DNA of 64,000 bases from Paenibacillus zeirhizosphaerae (GCF_030705605.1 NZ_JAPCKK010000030.1:124001-188000), one strand, 5' to 3'; positions 47,529 through 57,144 are shown, numbered from the stretch's first letter. Made by a program: numbers and translations. The notes: generated from the letters alone by a model not told the origin.

Positions 47529-48656
47529 ATGGAAGAAAGAAAGCTTAAATTAGGAGGAATTATTGATGGCGTGGGTTGGAATTACACGGGTTGGAGACAT
47601 CCCGCTATTCCAGCAGATGCCAGTGAAAATATTGAGTATTACGTGCAGAAAGCCATACAACTTGAACAGGGAAAGTTCGATCTCATCTTTTTGGCAGACG
47701 TAAGTCATATTGGACATGGTATGATTCCGCACTATCTAAGTATGTTTGAGGGTGTATCCATTTTGTCTGCACTGAGTATGGTAACTCACTCCATTGGCTT
47801 GGCCGCAACGATAGCGACTTCATATGCTGACCCATTTACGGTTGCCAGGCAGATTGCCTCACTCGACAAGATCAGCAAAGGCAGAGCAGGGTGGAATGCG
47901 ATCACCTCGAATCCAGGAGGATTAGCCAATTACAGTCGCTCTCATTTAAGGAAAGCAGATCTTTATCCCATGAAAAAAGAGTTTCTAGAGATTGTTGAAG
48001 GCCTCTGGGATTCGTATGAAGACGATGCCTTTATACGTGATAAAGAACGTGGGGTATTTTATGACCCGAGTAAGATGCATCCGCTACATTATACAGGGAA
48101 TTACTTTTCAGTAGAGGGACCCTTAAATATTAGTCGATCCAGACAAGGGAGACCAGTCGTCTTTCAAGCTGGTACTTCCCCGGAATTCATGGATATTGCT
48201 GCGCACCATGCCGAAGTCATCATGGCGCCTGGGCATGATTTTGAATATCTCAAGGCATTCACTGCTGAACTTAAACGCAAAGTGAAAAATCAAGGCCGTT
48301 CACCACATGACCTACTGATGATGCCTTCTCACAACCCCATCGTTGGTGAAACGGAAAAAGAAGCCCTGGAAAGGCTAAGGGAAATCGAATCATGGATGCC
48401 TAAAGGTTATCGAATGCCTAAACCTGGGTTGATAGGATCGGCGGAGCATGTTGCGGAACAAATAGAACATTGGTATCGAGAAGGCGTCATGGATATCTTG
48501 CTTATAAGACAAGATCATCCAGCAGGATTTGAGGACTTCATCCGATGGGTGGTTCCCATCTTGCAAGATAAAGGCATATTCCGCAAGGAATATGAGGACG
48601 ACACACTTCGTGGGAATCTAGGCTTACCTTACCCTGTAAATAAATATACGAAGTAA
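47529..48656 (+). CDS. NtaA/SnaA/DszA-family FMN monooxygenase
   Basis: 375 residues from ATG 47529, after AAAGGAGA. Family features: GWRHP near the start, LADVSHIGHG, and SKGRAGWNAITSN. Members oxidise aminopolycarboxylates, pristinamycin or dialkyl sulfides. It follows the first monooxygenase 26 bases on, so both may act on one compound or on related sulfur or xenobiotic substrates. A separate flavin reductase is not present; a nitronate monooxygenase fragment follows. Confidence 0.87.
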   Translation: MEERKLKLGGIIDGVGWNYTGWRHPAIPADASENIEYYVQKAIQLEQGKFDLIFLADVSHIGHGMIPHYLSMFEGVSILSALSMVTHSIGLAATIATSYADPFTVARQIASLDKISKGRAGWNAITSNPGGLANYSRSHLRKADLYPMKKEFLEIVEGLWDSYEDDAFIRDKERGVFYDPSKMHPLHYTGNYFSVEGPLNISRSRQGRPVVFQAGTSPEFMDIAAHHAEVIMAPGHDFEYLKAFTAELKRKVKNQGRSPHDLLMMPSHNPIVGETEKEALERLREIESWMPKGYRMPKPGLIGSAEHVAEQIEHWYREGVMDILLIRQDHPAGFEDFIRWVVPILQDKGIFRKEYEDDTLRGNLGLPYPVNKYTK

Positions 48657-48670
48657 TATTAAAAAATCAG

Positions 48671-48964
48671 TTTATAAAAGGAGAAGATGCCACAGCAGAA
48701 GACTTACAAATGTTTCGTACATTACCAGCCTACTACCGTTCTTTACCTACAAATTTATCGAACAAGCTGGTGGAAATGGATGAAAATGGTGCAAGTCGTG
48801 AAGATATAGCAAAAGCAATGGGCGGAGCAAGTGGTCTGCGTATCGGTATGCTAGAGGGTAACATAGTGGATGGCTATATTACTGTCGGCACAGGAATTAC
48901 CCCAATTAAAGAGATTAGAACTGTAAAAGCAGTGATTGATGACTTAATGCAAGATTTTAATTAA
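48671..48964 (+). pseudogene. C-terminal remnant of a nitronate monooxygenase-like flavoprotein
   Basis: The frame reads GEDATAEDLQMFRTLPAYYR and ends GYITVGTGITPIKEIRTVKAV then IDDLMQDFN, the tail of NMO/2-nitropropane dioxygenase-type TIM barrels. About two thirds of the gene is absent, and it follows the monooxygenase stop by 14 bases. It was probably the third gene of the HxlR operon before a deletion. Confidence 0.65.
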
Positions 48965-49021
48965 TTGCCTTGTTAGACTTACCAAGTACCAAAGAATAAA
49001 CTTGAAATAGGAGTTTTTCCG

Positions 49022-49092
49022 ATGTTTTTGATAAGCTTTGCTTTTATACTGGTTTCACTTGAAGTTAGGGGGTGTCCCAAAAGTCATTAAAA
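49022..49092 (+). pseudogene. Start of a lost membrane-protein gene
   Basis: ATG 49022, eight bases after AGGAG, opens MFLISFAFILVSLEV, then runs into the GGGGGTGTCCCAAAAG repeat end at 49068 and stops at once. It looks like a gene cut by insertion or deletion of an IS-type element. Confidence 0.4.
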
Positions 49093-49114
49093 ATGGCTCA
49101 GGGACGCCCTTTTA
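49068..49114 (+). terminator. IS-end-like terminator hairpin
   Basis: GGGTGTCCC (49070-49078) pairs with GGGACGCCC (49101-49109), followed by TTTT. GGGGTGTCCCAAAAGTCATT is in the style of insertion-sequence ends. 49115-49368 is AT-rich with nothing recognisable. Confidence 0.5.
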
Positions 49115-49368
49115 AAATTTGCTATATCTGATATAATTTTTTTTCGCAGGGACGAGTCAACGATAAATGGATTGGCATCAGATAACACAGGCAACCGTTT
49201 ACATTCGCGAAACTATATTTCTCTATATAAGCGCATTAAATTCTTTTAACAACGTAAAATCACCCATTTCGAATTTTATATATGTGCTCTAATTAAAACA
49301 TTTGTAAATCCGATAAATTAGTTAGAAGTTATTCATACAGGTCTTCAAAGACCACAGGGGGGAAATAA

Positions 49369-50688
49369 GTGAAGACAGCATTAGACATCCGGGGTGTTAT
49401 CCTGACTCTCATCATCCTGGCTTTGATCGGTACCGGCTGCACCAGTCAAACAGCTGCCGTACAGCCACAAGCCGAAGGTGCAGCAAAGGGTCAAAAAGTG
49501 CTTAAAGTGGCCTGGTGGGGCAATGATGGACGGAACGAAAGAACAATGAAGGTGATTGAATTATTCGAGAAAAAATATCCAAACATTAAAGTCGAACCAA
49601 CGGACGCGCCGAACGGCGACTATTGGGTGCTGCTTGCAATGAAAGCAGCCGATCAGGATTTTCCGGATGTTATCCAGATGGACTACAAATATATCAACGA
49701 ATATATTAAACGCAAGCTGATTATGCCGCTGGATGATCTGGTTGCCTCCGGGAAGCTTGATGTTTCCGATTTGGATGACAGTTCACGCGCGGCGGGCACG
49801 TTTGACGAAAAGCTCTACGGCATCGTTACTGGCGTGAATGCCCAATCCGTCATGTACAATCCCGAAATATTCGAGCAGACGGGCGTTCCAACGCTATCGG
49901 CTGGATATACGTACGAGGACCTCATTCAGACAGCGAGGGAGCTCAAAGAACAAATCAATCAGCCGGATTTTATACCGATCGGTTCTGGTGCGCTAGACTT
50001 CGCCTATTATCTTAGGCAACATGGAGACAGCTACTATGCGGCTGACGGCAAAGGACTGGGTTATGACAAGGATGAATATTTATCCGACTTCTTCAAGATG
50101 GAGAAAATGCTCATTGATGAGGGGCTGATGGCGAGTCCCGATGTGCTCAATGCCTTGTCCTCCGATAAGGATGCGCTGATCACCAACAAGCGAGCCGCTT
50201 TCCACACAATCACGAGCAACAACGTCGGTTCTTACAGCAGCTTGTCGGGCACAGCCATGAAGCTCCTGCCATTCCCGGCGCTTAAGGGCGGCCCCGAAGG
50301 AAACTACGTCAAGCCATCGATGTATTTTTCTGTCTCTTCCTATACCAAGCAATCCGAGGAAGCTGCTCTGTTTATTGATTTTTTCATTAATGATATTGAA
50401 GCGAACGAAATCTTATTGGGCGAACGCGGTGTTCCGGCCACAGCCAAAGTACGTGAGCATTTGCTGGACCAAATGAAGGGAAGCGACAGAGAGCAGTATG
50501 TCTACATGGAGCATGTCGAGAAAAACTCAAGTCCGATCGACCCTCCTGTTCCACTGGTGTCCAGCAGTATCAGTACGTTGTTTAGCAAAATCAGAAACAA
50601 GATGCTGCTTGGGCAAATGACGCCAGAGGAATCTGCAAAACAATTCCGGGACGGCGCGAACGAAATTTTCGCAGATGCCGCTTCTTAG
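49369..50688 (+). CDS. Extracellular sugar-type solute-binding lipoprotein
   Basis: 439 residues from GTG 49369, after GGGGGG. Signal peptide with lipobox GTGC at C24. The mature part is of the ABC sugar-binding type 1 family (LKVAWWGNDGRNERTMKVIE, PDVIQMDYKYINEYI). No permease or ATPase genes adjoin it; instead a chemoreceptor gene follows by 19 bases. It may present a sugar to the chemoreceptor, or serve an ABC system elsewhere. Confidence 0.88.
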   Translation: MKTALDIRGVILTLIILALIGTGCTSQTAAVQPQAEGAAKGQKVLKVAWWGNDGRNERTMKVIELFEKKYPNIKVEPTDAPNGDYWVLLAMKAADQDFPDVIQMDYKYINEYIKRKLIMPLDDLVASGKLDVSDLDDSSRAAGTFDEKLYGIVTGVNAQSVMYNPEIFEQTGVPTLSAGYTYEDLIQTARELKEQINQPDFIPIGSGALDFAYYLRQHGDSYYAADGKGLGYDKDEYLSDFFKMEKMLIDEGLMASPDVLNALSSDKDALITNKRAAFHTITSNNVGSYSSLSGTAMKLLPFPALKGGPEGNYVKPSMYFSVSSYTKQSEEAALFIDFFINDIEANEILLGERGVPATAKVREHLLDQMKGSDREQYVYMEHVEKNSSPIDPPVPLVSSSISTLFSKIRNKMLLGQMTPEESAKQFRDGANEIFADAAS

Positions 50689-50707
50689 GCCGAAAGGACA
50701 CTAAACG

Positions 50708-52396
50708 ATGAAACTAACCATTGGCAAAAAGCTCTATGGCGGCTTCCTATCCGTCCTCTTATTGCTCGCAACTGTCGCGTCACTTAACTATGTCGAGCTT
50801 GATTCGATTAATGAAAAGTACCAGAAATTGCTGAAGGAACGCGCTGACGTGGTCAGTCAGGTTAAGGATTTAAGCCTTTCGATCAAAAATGAAAACCTTA
50901 GCATCACCAACTTCCTCCTGATGAATGACGAATCGGAAATAGACGCATATCGTGATGCCGTACGCAGCTACAACGCGGTGAGCAAACAGATTCAGGCCGT
51001 AACAACCAATGCCGATGACTGGCTGCTTTTGCAAGGGCTCGATTTGCTTCAGCAAAACTATTCGAGCAACGCCGAGGAAATGATCGAGTTCAAAAAACTG
51101 AATAAAGTAGAAGACTATATTCGTGTCGCCGCCAAAAACGAACCAATCATCAAAAAGTTCATGGAAACGGCTGACCGTTACATCAAGCTTCAGGAAGAAG
51201 CTTTAAAACAGGATATGGCGTTGATCTCGGACCATATACTCAAAACGAGGCTGACGATCATCATTATTTCGGTCACTACGATTATTTTGGGCTTCGTTAT
51301 TGCGTTTGTGATCAGCCGGTTAATCACCAAACCCATTGTGCGAATCACGAAAGCCGCCGAGCTGATTGCAAATGGGGATCTGACCAGCGAAGCCGTGAAC
51401 GTGAAAAATGGTGATGAGCTGGGCACGCTGGCCACTTCCTTTAATACGATGATGCAAAATTTGCGTAACCTGATTGAGCAAGTATCGCAAAATGCCCTTC
51501 AGGTCGCGGCGTCATCCGAGCAGCTTACCGCAGGAGCCGACCAGACAACAAAAGCCACCGAGCAGGTGGTCGAAATTATCGAGCAGGTGGCCGAGGGCTC
51601 CGAGAAGCAGATTCGAGCGATTCAGGAAAGCGTTGCTTTTGTGAACAACATGTCCGTGGAAGCGGGCAGCATTGCTTCAAGCGCCTCTCAAGTCGCCGAG
51701 AAATCGCGAATCGCGGCACAGACTGCGATAGACGGAAGCGTGTCCGTGCAAACGGCTGTCGAGCAAATGGGCAATATTCAAACTACCGTGCAAAACATTA
51801 CTGAAGAGGTGAGCATTCTCGGCTCGCGCTCCGATGAAATCGGCAAAATCGTAGAGGTGATTGCAGGCATTGCCAAGCAGACGAACCTGCTCGCCCTTAA
51901 CGCGGCGATTGAAGCATCGCGCGCAGGGGAAGCCGGGCGCGGATTTGCCGTCGTTTCGGAGGAAGTACGCAAGCTGGCCGAGCAATCGACGCAATCCAGC
52001 AAACAAATCGCCATGTTGGTCCGTTCCATTCAGTCGGATACCGAGCGTACTGTCCAATCCGTTCAAGAGGGGACGGAGGTTGTGCAAGCCGGGATTGCCG
52101 CGGTATCTGTTGCTGGCGAAGCCTTCGCCAACATCAAGCAGGCCGTCAATTCCGTGAGCCTGCAAATCGAGTCGGTATCCGAGGCATCGCAGCAAATGTC
52201 CGAGGCAACGAACAAGCTGGCGCTCTCTCTGCAGGGGGTTGCCGAAGTGGCTGAAGAAACGTCTTCCGGCGCTATAAGCGTGTCTGCCGCAACCGAGCAG
52301 CAACTGGCGACGATGGAGGAGATCACCTCGGCCTCCCAGGAGCTTGCTAAAATGTCCGAGGAGCTGCTGCATTTTGTCAAGGACGTCAAGCTTTAA
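50708..52396 (+). CDS. Methyl-accepting chemotaxis protein
   Basis: 562 residues. TM1 about 10-28, a four-helix-bundle type sensor domain outside (30-180), TM2 about 184-206, HAMP to about 260, then a long coiled signalling domain with the hairpin tip [22 protein letters not shown] pairs suitable for methylation flank it. It signals through CheA/CheW to the flagellar motor. The shared transcript with a binding protein suggests indirect ligand sensing. Confidence 0.92.
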   Translation: MKLTIGKKLYGGFLSVLLLLATVASLNYVELDSINEKYQKLLKERADVVSQVKDLSLSIKNENLSITNFLLMNDESEIDAYRDAVRSYNAVSKQIQAVTTNADDWLLLQGLDLLQQNYSSNAEEMIEFKKLNKVEDYIRVAAKNEPIIKKFMETADRYIKLQEEALKQDMALISDHILKTRLTIIIISVTTIILGFVIAFVISRLITKPIVRITKAAELIANGDLTSEAVNVKNGDELGTLATSFNTMMQNLRNLIEQVSQNALQVAASSEQLTAGADQTTKATEQVVEIIEQVAEGSEKQIRAIQESVAFVNNMSVEAGSIASSASQVAEKSRIAAQTAIDGSVSVQTAVEQMGNIQTTVQNITEEVSILGSRSDEIGKIVEVIAGIAKQTNLLALNAAIEASRAGEAGRGFAVVSEEVRKLAEQSTQSSKQIAMLVRSIQSDTERTVQSVQEGTEVVQAGIAAVSVAGEAFANIKQAVNSVSLQIESVSEASQQMSEATNKLALSLQGVAEVAEETSSGAISVSAATEQQLATMEEITSASQELAKMSEELLHFVKDVKL

Positions 52397-53325
52397 AGAA
52401 GCCGTGAAAACCAAAAAAGCCAGTGAGCATGCCCACTGGTCCCGGCAAATTCATATGAAAAGCCGGCGTTTGCGACATTCGGTTTAAAACGCTCGCGGGT
52501 ACAAACAAAGAAGCGGTCTCGCCCCAACTCCACCGGACTGATACCGCTTCCATTTGGCTTGTGACCGAATGGCGAAATATGCTTTCGCATGTCAAAATGG
52601 CACATATAGTTGTGTAACGTCGGGGAGCGCTGTTCCTTAAATGAGCAGCCTGCATAACGTGCGGCGTCTTCCGGCTCCACCTGCACGGCTTAGGCGGCGA
52701 TGATGCTGTGCAGCTTGGTAATCATCAGCTTGCGGTAGCGGAGAATTGGTATCTGGCTGATTAATCTCTGAAACTGTTTTTTATTGAGAAAAAGGCAGTA
52801 TGAACTCTACAATGGAACAACGCTCTTGTCCTTGCTAGGGATTAATACAGTTTATTGCTACAATTTGGGCAAGCGGATGAAAAGAGGAAGTAAACGGCAT
52901 AAGTCCTGAGCATAAGATGCTTCAAAAAACAGTCGAGACATATGTAAAAAAATTGAATTTTTGAAGCCGTTAATCTGAAATAGAATAGGTATTAACTCGG
53001 CAATCGGTACAAGTTCTTGTGTCGGAAGACAAGAACTAACACACATAAGAAGTCGCGGGATACGTACCTTTTTAGTTTTAACGATATAGTTCTTGTCCAA
53101 GCACACAAGAACAGCTGATAAAACCAGCCGTCCCGTAAATGGGGCGGTTTTCTTACGATACAGACATATGTACAAAATACGAGTTTTGTGAATAAGCTAG
53201 TACTGAAATCGCATTATACCAATTGAAAATGAAAGGAACCCAGAATAGTATCCTGAGTCCCCTCTATACTATGTTGCATTAATTGTGTATCATTCAAGTA
53301 AAAGATAATTCAATAATTTTAATGC
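52397..53325. other. Gene-poor region between chemoreceptor and toxin locus
   Basis: A minus-strand open frame of 97 codons (52393-52686) contains GSGISPVELGRDRFFVCTRE but has no ribosome site and overlaps the chemoreceptor stop; I do not recognise it. At 52676-52755 the plus strand reads GDDAVQLGNHQLAVAENWYLAD to a stop, possibly the tail of a lost gene. Repeats at 53012-53112 are listed separately. A hairpin near 53125-53155 (AAAACC/GGTTTT) may be a terminator. Confidence 0.4.
53012..53112. repeat. Four-arm repeat: two AGTTCTTGT-N8-ACAAGAAC palindromes
   Basis: AGTTCTTGT (53012-53020), ACAAGAACT (53029-53037), GTTCTTGT (53089-53096) and ACAAGAAC (53105-53112). Each inverted pair has an 8-base spacer of different sequence; centres are about 76 bp apart. 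The middle two arms can also pair with each other. Confidence 0.8.
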
Positions 53326-53547
53326 TTATACCTCAATATTTGGCCACGCTTCTAAGATTGTTATATTATCAATTTTGCCCAATTCAAACAATTGATCAGC
53401 AGACTCAAATGATTGTGTAAAACCATCTTCTTCTCTTGTAAGGTAATAACCCTCTTCATTCTGACTAATCCAGTAGCTAACACCTTTATAATAAAGTTGA
53501 AATTCTTCCCCCATTTCAAAACGCTCTACTAGCTCGTTGTATTCCAT
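53326..53547 (-). CDS. Small acidic protein, probable immunity protein
   Basis: 73 residues from ATG 53547, after GGGAGGAG; a GTG at 53562 is in frame. It is acidic, with many aromatic residues (FQLYYKGVSYWISQNEEGYYL), like SMI1/Imm-type immunity proteins in size and charge. I do not assign a family. It lies downstream of a polymorphic toxin gene on the same strand, separated only by an IS110 transposase, which supports an immunity role by position. Confidence 0.55.
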   Translation of the reverse strand: MEYNELVERFEMGEEFQLYYKGVSYWISQNEEGYYLTREEDGFTQSFESADQLFELGKIDNITILEAWPNIEV

Positions 53548-53549
53548 TT

Positions 53550-54817
53550 TAACTCCTCCCACTATAAGGCGATAATAGATTGCTTCTTCTTGAGCGGATT
53601 CTGTTTGCGTGTAATATAATACTCGTGTAGTGCTTTAAACTCTTTGTTTTTCGTCACCATAGGCAGTATGGCGCGAAACAAGATGCCTCGGAGACGAGAG
53701 CGCCCCCGTTTACTGATTCCGGTCATTCCCTTTCGGATGCCGGAGCTATTCTCGGTCAGATTCAGTCCAGCCAAGCGAATAACCTGCTGGCCATGGTCGT
53801 AGTTACTCAAATCACCAACTTCCAGAAAGCCTGCAACGGTCAGCATTTGTTGAGTTCCAGGGATGTCCTCTAGAATTTGCAGGGCGTTTGCCATCATGGT
53901 TTCTTCCTGCTTGCAATACAAGTCGTATTGATCCAGCAAGGCGGTAAGCTCGATTCGAGCCGCCGTGAGCCCTTCGGTTAGGCCAATAGAAACCGTAGCA
54001 GCCGCATACAGTTGCTCCGCTCTTTTGATGCCAACTCCACGTTTAATCTCCGTCTTCCAGTGCGTAAGAACGCCACTGGCGCCTAAGGAGACAATCTCTT
54101 CTGGAGTCGGAAACTGACGTAAGGCCATCTGTGACGCTTTTCCTTCCCAATCCTTGAACACCTGTGAATATTCCGGGAAATAGCGGTCCAGCCAAGCTGT
54201 GATTCGTGTTTTCGCTTGATTCAAACTCACCATGATTTTCTCGCGAAAGTTCATCAGAATGCGCAACTCTGCATACTCCTTGGTCGGTAGATGGGGCTCG
54301 GAATACTTTCCGTCTTTAATGAGATTGGCAATGACCTTTGCATCTTTATAGTCGCTCTTGGTCTGTGAATTGTCTTCAAGCTCTTTGCTTTTGTTAACAT
54401 GGTGTGGGTTGACCATGACAACCCGAATGCCTTGCTCTTTTAGAAACGCCGCTAACGGGAACCCGTAATGTCCAGTAGGCTCGAGGCCGAACAAGATATC
54501 TGTTTTCTCATGAATCTGGCCAAGCTCCTTCATCCACGTCACCAGCTTGGTTAACCCTTGCTGATCGTTGTGAAACACGCAGTCGTTCCCAAGCTCAATT
54601 CCGCGAAAATCCACGACCCGAGCTACGTGAACCTTCTTGGCGATGTCTGCGCCGATGACCAGTGTTTTTTCGGTAATTCGTGTAATCCGTTGATTCTGTT
54701 TCTGCTTGAGTGCCTCTCTCATATGTGGGATTTGTTCTTTGGACGGAACGTTTCCCAGTATACTAGAGGCACTTTTTTCGTTCAAAGCTCAAATTACTTC
54801 ATTACAGGAATAGCTCC
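53550..54817. mobile_element. IS110-family insertion between toxin and immunity genes
   Basis: Approximate limits: the element must lie between the toxin stop at 54818 and the ribosome site at 53550-53560. No terminal inverted repeats are evident, as is usual for IS110. Little non-coding DNA is left on either side, so exact ends cannot be set. Confidence 0.6.
53562..54785 (-). CDS. IS110-family transposase
   Basis: 407 codons from TTG 54785; a start at ATG 54722 (MREALKQKQN) is also reasonable. The N-terminal RuvC-like DEDD domain shows D in VIGADIAKK, E in FGLEPTGHYG, and D/D in TKSDYKDAKV. The C-terminal Tnp20 domain has LNLTENSSGIRKGMTGISKRG with the catalytic Ser. IS110 enzymes insert DNA guided by a bridge RNA. 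The coding region ends exactly at the GTG of the small downstream gene and starts 33 bases after the toxin stop. Confidence 0.9.
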   Translation of the reverse strand: MNEKSASSILGNVPSKEQIPHMREALKQKQNQRITRITEKTLVIGADIAKKVHVARVVDFRGIELGNDCVFHNDQQGLTKLVTWMKELGQIHEKTDILFGLEPTGHYGFPLAAFLKEQGIRVVMVNPHHVNKSKELEDNSQTKSDYKDAKVIANLIKDGKYSEPHLPTKEYAELRILMNFREKIMVSLNQAKTRITAWLDRYFPEYSQVFKDWEGKASQMALRQFPTPEEIVSLGASGVLTHWKTEIKRGVGIKRAEQLYAAATVSIGLTEGLTAARIELTALLDQYDLYCKQEETMMANALQILEDIPGTQQMLTVAGFLEVGDLSNYDHGQQVIRLAGLNLTENSSGIRKGMTGISKRGRSRLRGILFRAILPMVTKNKEFKALHEYYITRKQNPLKKKQSIIAL

Positions 54818-55855
54818 TTACTTACGCTTGAATTTCCCGTCTTCTGTCCATTCAAATGTGTGCTCATGTGGCCATTCAGGATGCTGTTTTGGGTTTCCAT
54901 GATTAGTAAAGTCAACATCCCTTGTAGCTCGTCCATTCTCATCATAATATCTTCTCGTCTTAATTTCACCGGTGTTTTTATCAAGAATGTCTACGGATGA
55001 GTTTGGCTCACCTTTGGCGGGGTGTGGGTTATCCGTCGTACTTATATGGTTTGATGATGGCGTGACATCAATTTCTTTTCCTGTATTAGACGTAATCGTC
55101 TCTTTTGATGGTTTCCCGCCACTCTTAATCATTTGTACCAGATCACTTGCGTTAGAACCCATATTTTGTGCAGATCTTACCAACATGGTGCTTCCATGGG
55201 CCGCACCAGCCGCTGCAATTGCTCCTGCCATAATCCCAGCAGGCGCCAATACAACGGTACCATCTGCAGCAAGTGATAAACCAGCAAGTCCGGCGCTCCC
55301 CACTGTTTCGGCTGCTCCAACTAACGTAGTTACACCGTCTCCTACAAATTCTCCAAGTTTTCGGGCAATTGGATGGTCGGTTTTCGTATCAGGTACTTGA
55401 GCTATTCCCAAAGTTGCATTCTCAATTGCACTTGTTGTTACACCATCAAAAAATTCATCGGTGAGGCCATTAACCGTCTTTAATCCATTTAATACTGCAA
55501 GTCCAGCATTTTGTAAATCTTTAAACAGTTGTCCTTGTGGGATTGGAACTCCACTACCGGGAACATTGAGAACTAACGCTCCATTCAAGCTTTCATCAGC
55601 TTGTGAGAAGTTTCGAGCAATAAAGGAAAGTTCCTGCCCTACAGAAGATATTCTATCTAACGTGACTTTCATAAGCTGTCTGGCTATTTGATAATCTTGA
55701 AAGAATCGTTCTCTTGTTACACCTGACCATCCACCTTCTAGAAAGTACATCTGTTTATCTAATTGATTAAGAATTTGGTCAAGTTCCGTGCGTTTTTTTG
55801 AAAAAAAAGAAGCTACTTCTATTAGATGATCTGGAGATACTAATATTCTTCCCAT
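54818..55855 (-). CDS. WXG100-type polymorphic toxin, probable Ntox24 C-terminal domain
   Basis: 345 residues from ATG 55855 (GTG 55870 also possible). Residues 1-90 form a WXG100-like helical hairpin with W43-S44-G45, the type VII secretion signal. The middle (about 160-235) has Gly/Ala-rich hydrophobic helices. A linker leads to a C-terminal module from about 285 (TRRYYDENGRATRDVDFTNH then HPEWPHEHTFEWTEDGKF) rich in His and Trp, matching my memory of the polymorphic toxin type 24 domain. It likely acts on RNA in rival cells; activity is inferred. Confidence 0.7.
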   Translation of the reverse strand: MGRILVSPDHLIEVASFFSKKRTELDQILNQLDKQMYFLEGGWSGVTRERFFQDYQIARQLMKVTLDRISSVGQELSFIARNFSQADESLNGALVLNVPGSGVPIPQGQLFKDLQNAGLAVLNGLKTVNGLTDEFFDGVTTSAIENATLGIAQVPDTKTDHPIARKLGEFVGDGVTTLVGAAETVGSAGLAGLSLAADGTVVLAPAGIMAGAIAAAGAAHGSTMLVRSAQNMGSNASDLVQMIKSGGKPSKETITSNTGKEIDVTPSSNHISTTDNPHPAKGEPNSSVDILDKNTGEIKTRRYYDENGRATRDVDFTNHGNPKQHPEWPHEHTFEWTEDGKFKRK

Positions 55856-56639
55856 CAATCTCACACTCACATGAATAAGATGGGAATTATTATATCATTA
55901 GGGTGAAGTTAGATATATCACTCATTAATCCTGCTTTTTTAAGTTAGCTCCTACTTTTGTCCTGTAATTACATGAAAATTAATATCGGTTCTAAAATTAA
56001 AAAAAGCATCTCGCTCTCGAAAGAATAACTGCTTTGCCTAATCATGATTCGCTCAATAACTTATCAACCTGGTGCTACAATGATATAAGCCTTATTCATC
56101 CATTTCAACAAAACTGAACTTTTGTTGAATCATATTGTAAGTGCTGATTTTACAACTCTGGCCCTATGTTACCGAGCCATCTTTCTATTTCACATTGATT
56201 GTTAGTCATTTTTGCATCCAGAAGGTTTAATATAAATGCTCCCGTGGGCGTTGACACCGATTGGAGTACCTGGTTTCTGAAAGTTTCTTAACATCACGGG
56301 CACATGGCAGCCATCGCTAATTGATAGTAAATAGCTCGGCACAATGATTGTGCCGAGCCCACACAGATCAAATTCACCATGTCGATCGTTTTCCTGAGGC
56401 CTCAGGTAGGCTTACGGTATAGTTCTAAATACAGTTAGTGTCCAAATCGATTTGTTCCCTGCTACAGGATTTGAAATGAATGTAGCCAATTTTATCAGCA
56501 TCTAATGCTGATTTATTCTTGACGAGACTAACAAAGTTTTCATTATGACTGCTTATCATCACTTATTTCTGGGCAACTATCTGGCATATCACATCAATAA
56601 AAGAAAAAATATTAATATAATACATTTTTTTGGAAATCA
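55856..56639. other. AT-rich intergenic stretch with decayed sequence
   Basis: No intact gene. On the minus strand 56318 down to the stop at 56202 reads SDGCHVPVMLRNFQKPGTPI then GVNAHGSIYIKPSGCKND, coherent but unrecognised, probably the end of a lost gene. A perfect 12-bp inverted repeat GCTCGGCACAAT-g-ATTGTGCCGAGC is at 56334-56358. Confidence 0.4.
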
Positions 56640-57074
56640 TTATCGAAATACAATTATATCAATATTCCCGCCAAGGATATTTGGGGCGTTGTAATGAGAA
56701 ACGACAGTCCTCTCGCTTTCAAAAAGTCCATCCAGGCAGCAGATTTAATAAATGTTCCGCTCATCTGTTCACGACAGGCGGTAAAGAATACATTTTCCAA
56801 AAATGAATTTACGGATTGGTTTGGTAAAGATTTCGATAAATTAAACATCGTGGCAACATACAATCTTGCATATAACGTTGCCATTATGGTGGAAGAGGGC
56901 ATCGGGTATGCAGTTACACTTGATAAAATCGTAAATACGACCAGTGATAGTAACCTTTGCTTTAGACCCCTGAAGCCAAGACTTGAATCCGGCTTAAATA
57001 TTGTCTGGAAAAGGCATCAGGTCTTTTCGGCTGCTGCCGATATGTTTTTAAAAGAAATTCAGGATAAATTTTAA
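56640..57074 (+). pseudogene. LysR regulator missing its DNA-binding half
   Basis: From 56640 the frame reads YNYINIPAKDIWGVVMRNDS then PLAFKKSIQAADLINVPLI and continues as a LysR effector domain to 57074. No winged helix or start site is upstream. ATG 56694 could begin a 126-residue product, but without a ribosome site. A truncated gene. Confidence 0.7.
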
Positions 57075-57144
57075 ATATATAGTTGCAGGATAGAAATCTA
57101 TAAGTGGGCTTTCAATAAAGAAGGAGCAACCTGGACGTGATATG

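Noticed and set aside
51677..52414. A 245-codon minus-strand frame in the chemoreceptor gene
   Set aside because: Shadow of a repetitive coiled-coil coding region.
52393..52686. A 97-codon minus-strand gene after the chemoreceptor
   Set aside because: No ribosome site, overlaps the chemoreceptor stop and has no recognisable domain; kept only as part of the gene-poor region.
53012..53112. CRISPR array
   Set aside because: Only two short palindromic units with 8-base centres; no regular repeats and spacers, and no cas genes.
52858..53175. A 105-codon minus-strand frame across the four-arm repeat
   Set aside because: No ribosome site, no family pattern, and its sequence is shaped by the repeats.
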